From Methanothermococcus okinawensis (GTDB lineage Archaea > AGJL01 > Methanococci > Methanococcales > Methanococcaceae), in the NCBI GenBank assembly GCA_015661555.1, contig DQVW01000117.1:1-6720 (forward strand): a DNA stretch of 6,720 nucleotides, written 5' to 3'. Each line of letters starts with the position of its first letter. Positions within the stretch are counted from its first letter, which is position 1. The notes under the pieces are model-generated. The model was given only the letters and a program-made list of their open reading frames with translations, ran no database searches and was not told the origin of the DNA. Shown one piece after another: positions 5,122 to 6,720 of this stretch. A program made the position numbers and the translations under genes.

Positions 5122-6023
5122 CTTTTATTTAGATACTTTACAACAGCTGCCATTGCAACAGCCCCCTCACCAACAGCCTTTGAAACCTGTAGAACCCCTC
5201 CAGTGATATCTCCACAGGCGAATATACCCTCAATATTGGTTTTACACTCCCTGTCCACCTTTACAAATCCATTGATTAACTCTACCCCACTACCCTCCAG
5301 GAACTGGGAGTTTGGTTCATGCCCTATACTTATGAAGATCCCATCACCTTTAATTACCCTCTCCTCACCATCTACAGATATTAAAACACCCTCTGCCCTC
5401 TCCTTCCCAAGTATTTTAATAATTTTTGCATTTTTTATTATAGAGATATTTTTGGCATCTTTTAATCGATCTAGCATAATGCTCTCAGCAGCTCTTAACT
5501 CTTTTTTATCTGTGACTATTGTCACCCTCCTTGCAATGTCCTTTAAATTCAGTGCAGACATAACAGCAGGTGTATCTCTGCCTATTACAATTACATCCTT
5601 ATCTCGATAGAAGAAGGCGTCACATACTGTACAGTAGGAGACTCCTTTTCCAAGGAATTTATCCTCGTTTAATCCCAACCTCTTCTCCCTAGTTCCACTT
5701 GCAATTACAACAGCCTTAGCAAGGTATGTACTGTCCTTCCCTATCACCTTAAAGGGCCTCTCCCTGGTGTCCAACTTTACAACGGTATCGTATACTATGT
5801 TAAGATTAAACTTCCTGGCATGTTTTACAAACCTCTCTGCCAACTCATATCCCCTGATACTCTCAAAACCTGGGTAGTTCTCTACGATACCTGCCTCAGC
5901 TATTCTACCCCCCTCCCTCTCCTTCTCAATACATAGGGTCTTTAACTTAGACCTCATGGCGTATATCCCTGCAGTTAAGCCAGCAGGACCTCCACCTATT
6001 ATCACCACATCGTAGATATCCAT
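5112..6023 (-). CDS. trxB: Thioredoxin reductase, probably F420H2-dependent
   Basis: The 303-residue flavoprotein has an N-terminal FAD-binding GGGPAG (10-15), the redox-active CTVCD (Cys131 and Cys134) and a C-terminal FAD motif FACGDITGG (268-276). Length and domain order match bacterial-type low-molecular-weight thioredoxin reductase. The second nucleotide-binding site is atypical: the usual GGGxSA reads IGRDTPA (147-153), and the NADPH phosphate-binding HRRxxxRA reads TDKKELRA (171-178). This suggests NADPH is not the donor. In M. jannaschii a homologous enzyme was reported to use reduced coenzyme F420, and I infer the same here. The role is to reduce thioredoxin and thereby cytosolic protein disulfides. 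The ATG at 6023 follows GGGGG with a six-base spacer and lies 19 bases after the ileS stop, so the two genes are likely cotranscribed. The 3' end overlaps the AAA ATPase gene convergently by ten bases. Confidence 0.9.
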   Translation of the reverse strand: MDIYDVVIIGGGPAGLTAGIYAMRSKLKTLCIEKEREGGRIAEAGIVENYPGFESIRGYELAERFVKHARKFNLNIVYDTVVKLDTRERPFKVIGKDSTYLAKAVVIASGTREKRLGLNEDKFLGKGVSYCTVCDAFFYRDKDVIVIGRDTPAVMSALNLKDIARRVTIVTDKKELRAAESIMLDRLKDAKNISIIKNAKIIKILGKERAEGVLISVDGEERVIKGDGIFISIGHEPNSQFLEGSGVELINGFVKVDRECKTNIEGIFACGDITGGVLQVSKAVGEGAVAMAAVVKYLNKSYL

Positions 6024-6042
6024 CTAATACCCCCTTTAAAAA

Positions 6043-6720
6043 TTATTCTTCTTTAATTCTCTCTATGGCTATCTCCACCTTGTACCTCCTGTTATCTGGG
6101 GTCTTTATCTCCCAGGTCTTTTTATAGTCTGGTGTTACCTCCTCACAGAATTTACCCCTTACCTCCCTCTCAATATACTCCAAGGTGTCTCTATCAAAGG
6201 ATACACCCTCCATCTTTATTTTCACCCACTCCTCAATATCCAGATCCATATCCTTTCTCATAGCCTGTATTCTCCTTATAACCTCCCTCATAAGACCCTC
6301 TTTAATGATATCCTCGGTTAATTTAACATCCAGGTATACACTACCCCTGGAGAACTCCACCCCTACTATATTCTCTGGCATCTCCACCTTGAAATCTACA
6401 TACTCAGGTTTTATCTCGTACCCTCCAACTTTAACAACCCCCTCTTTCTCCAACCTCTCCTTAAGGACTTGAGGATCTATAGACTTTATGGCCTCTACAA
6501 CCTTTGGAACCTCACTTTTATACACCTTACCTAACTCCCTGTAGTTTGGCTTTACAGAGATACTTCCCTGGAACTCTGCAACTTCTATCTCCCTTACATT
6601 CCCCTGCTCCTTTATTATATGACCGTACTTCTTTACTATATCCTCCACACTCTTTGGCAGTATTATCCTCCATAGTGGATATCTAAGGGTGTACTTTATC
6701 CTGTCCCTCCCCCTCATAAT
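6043..6720 (-). CDS. ileS: Isoleucyl-tRNA synthetase, C-terminal part, enters from the right edge
   Basis: The last 225 residues of a larger protein are visible; the frame stays open to base 6720, so the ATG at 6717 is internal. The segment DRIKYTLRYPLWRIILP followed by EDIVKKYGHIIKEQGNVREIEV is typical of the C-terminal domain of archaeal/eukaryotic-type IleRS, after the anticodon-binding helical domain. It ends with an alpha/beta segment (IEEWVKIKMEGVSFDRDTLE and onward) common to this class. The HIGH and KMSKS catalytic motifs would lie off the window. The enzyme charges tRNA-Ile in the cytosol. The stop is followed 19 bases later by trxB. ValRS or LeuRS are less likely on the C-terminal sequence style. 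Confidence 0.85.
   Translation of the reverse strand: MMRGRDRIKYTLRYPLWRIILPKSVEDIVKKYGHIIKEQGNVREIEVAEFQGSISVKPNYRELGKVYKSEVPKVVEAIKSIDPQVLKERLEKEGVVKVGGYEIKPEYVDFKVEMPENIVGVEFSRGSVYLDVKLTEDIIKEGLMREVIRRIQAMRKDMDLDIEEWVKIKMEGVSFDRDTLEYIEREVRGKFCEEVTPDYKKTWEIKTPDNRRYKVEIAIERIKEE

Noticed and set aside
5203..5610. Plus-strand open frame of 135 codons
   Set aside because: It is antisense to trxB and rich in Ser, Leu, Pro and Ile, as expected from the complement of purine-rich codons.
6043..6717. Complete 224-residue protein starting at the ATG at 6717
   Set aside because: The frame continues to the window edge and the sequence is the C-terminal domain of IleRS, so the ATG is internal.

Overview
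The window looks like a chromosomal segment of a hyperthermophilic or thermophilic methanogen of the order Methanococcales. The evidence is the gene set (Hel308 helicase, archaeal Trm1, a CofE-like F420 ligase paralogue, an AMA-like AAA ATPase, archaeal IleRS), AGG/AGA-dominated arginine codons, purine-rich coding strands, TATA-box promoters and GGTG/GAGGTG ribosome sites. The gene pairings recall Methanocaldococcus jannaschii loci from memory (MJ1494-MJ1495-MJ1496; the F420-linked thioredoxin reductase MJ1536). GC content judged by eye on a few lines is in the low to mid 40s percent, higher than I expect for M. jannaschii. No mobile element, CRISPR array, tRNA or rRNA was seen.

Left block (1-2461): the N-terminal part of a Hel308 helicase runs leftward off the edge. 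It is divergent from trm1, which is followed with overlap by a CofE-like gene, so the latter two probably form one transcript.

Middle block (2458-3889, minus strand): a ClpP-fold membrane protease of the SDH family overlaps a DUF192 gene, and downstream lies a 52-residue AbrB/SpoVT-like DNA-binding protein with its own TATA box and ribosome site. This small gene is easily missed because it lies under a longer meaningless plus-strand frame. Its stop codon overlaps the stop of the CofE-like gene.

Right block (3890-6720): across a compact divergent promoter from the protease is an AAA ATPase with an N-terminal domain, one ATPase module and a Leu-Tyr-Arg C-terminus. That ending is a proteasome-docking (HbYX) motif. 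It runs convergently into a thioredoxin reductase gene that lies behind the 3' end of ileS, which enters from the right edge.

Two themes stand out. One is protein quality control: a cytosolic AAA unfoldase candidate divergent from a membrane serine protease and a DUF192 protein. The other is deazaflavin (F420) biology: a CofE paralogue and a thioredoxin reductase whose NADPH-binding signature is eroded, consistent with the F420H2-dependent enzyme described in M. jannaschii. All protein functions are assigned by motif reading, without database searches.
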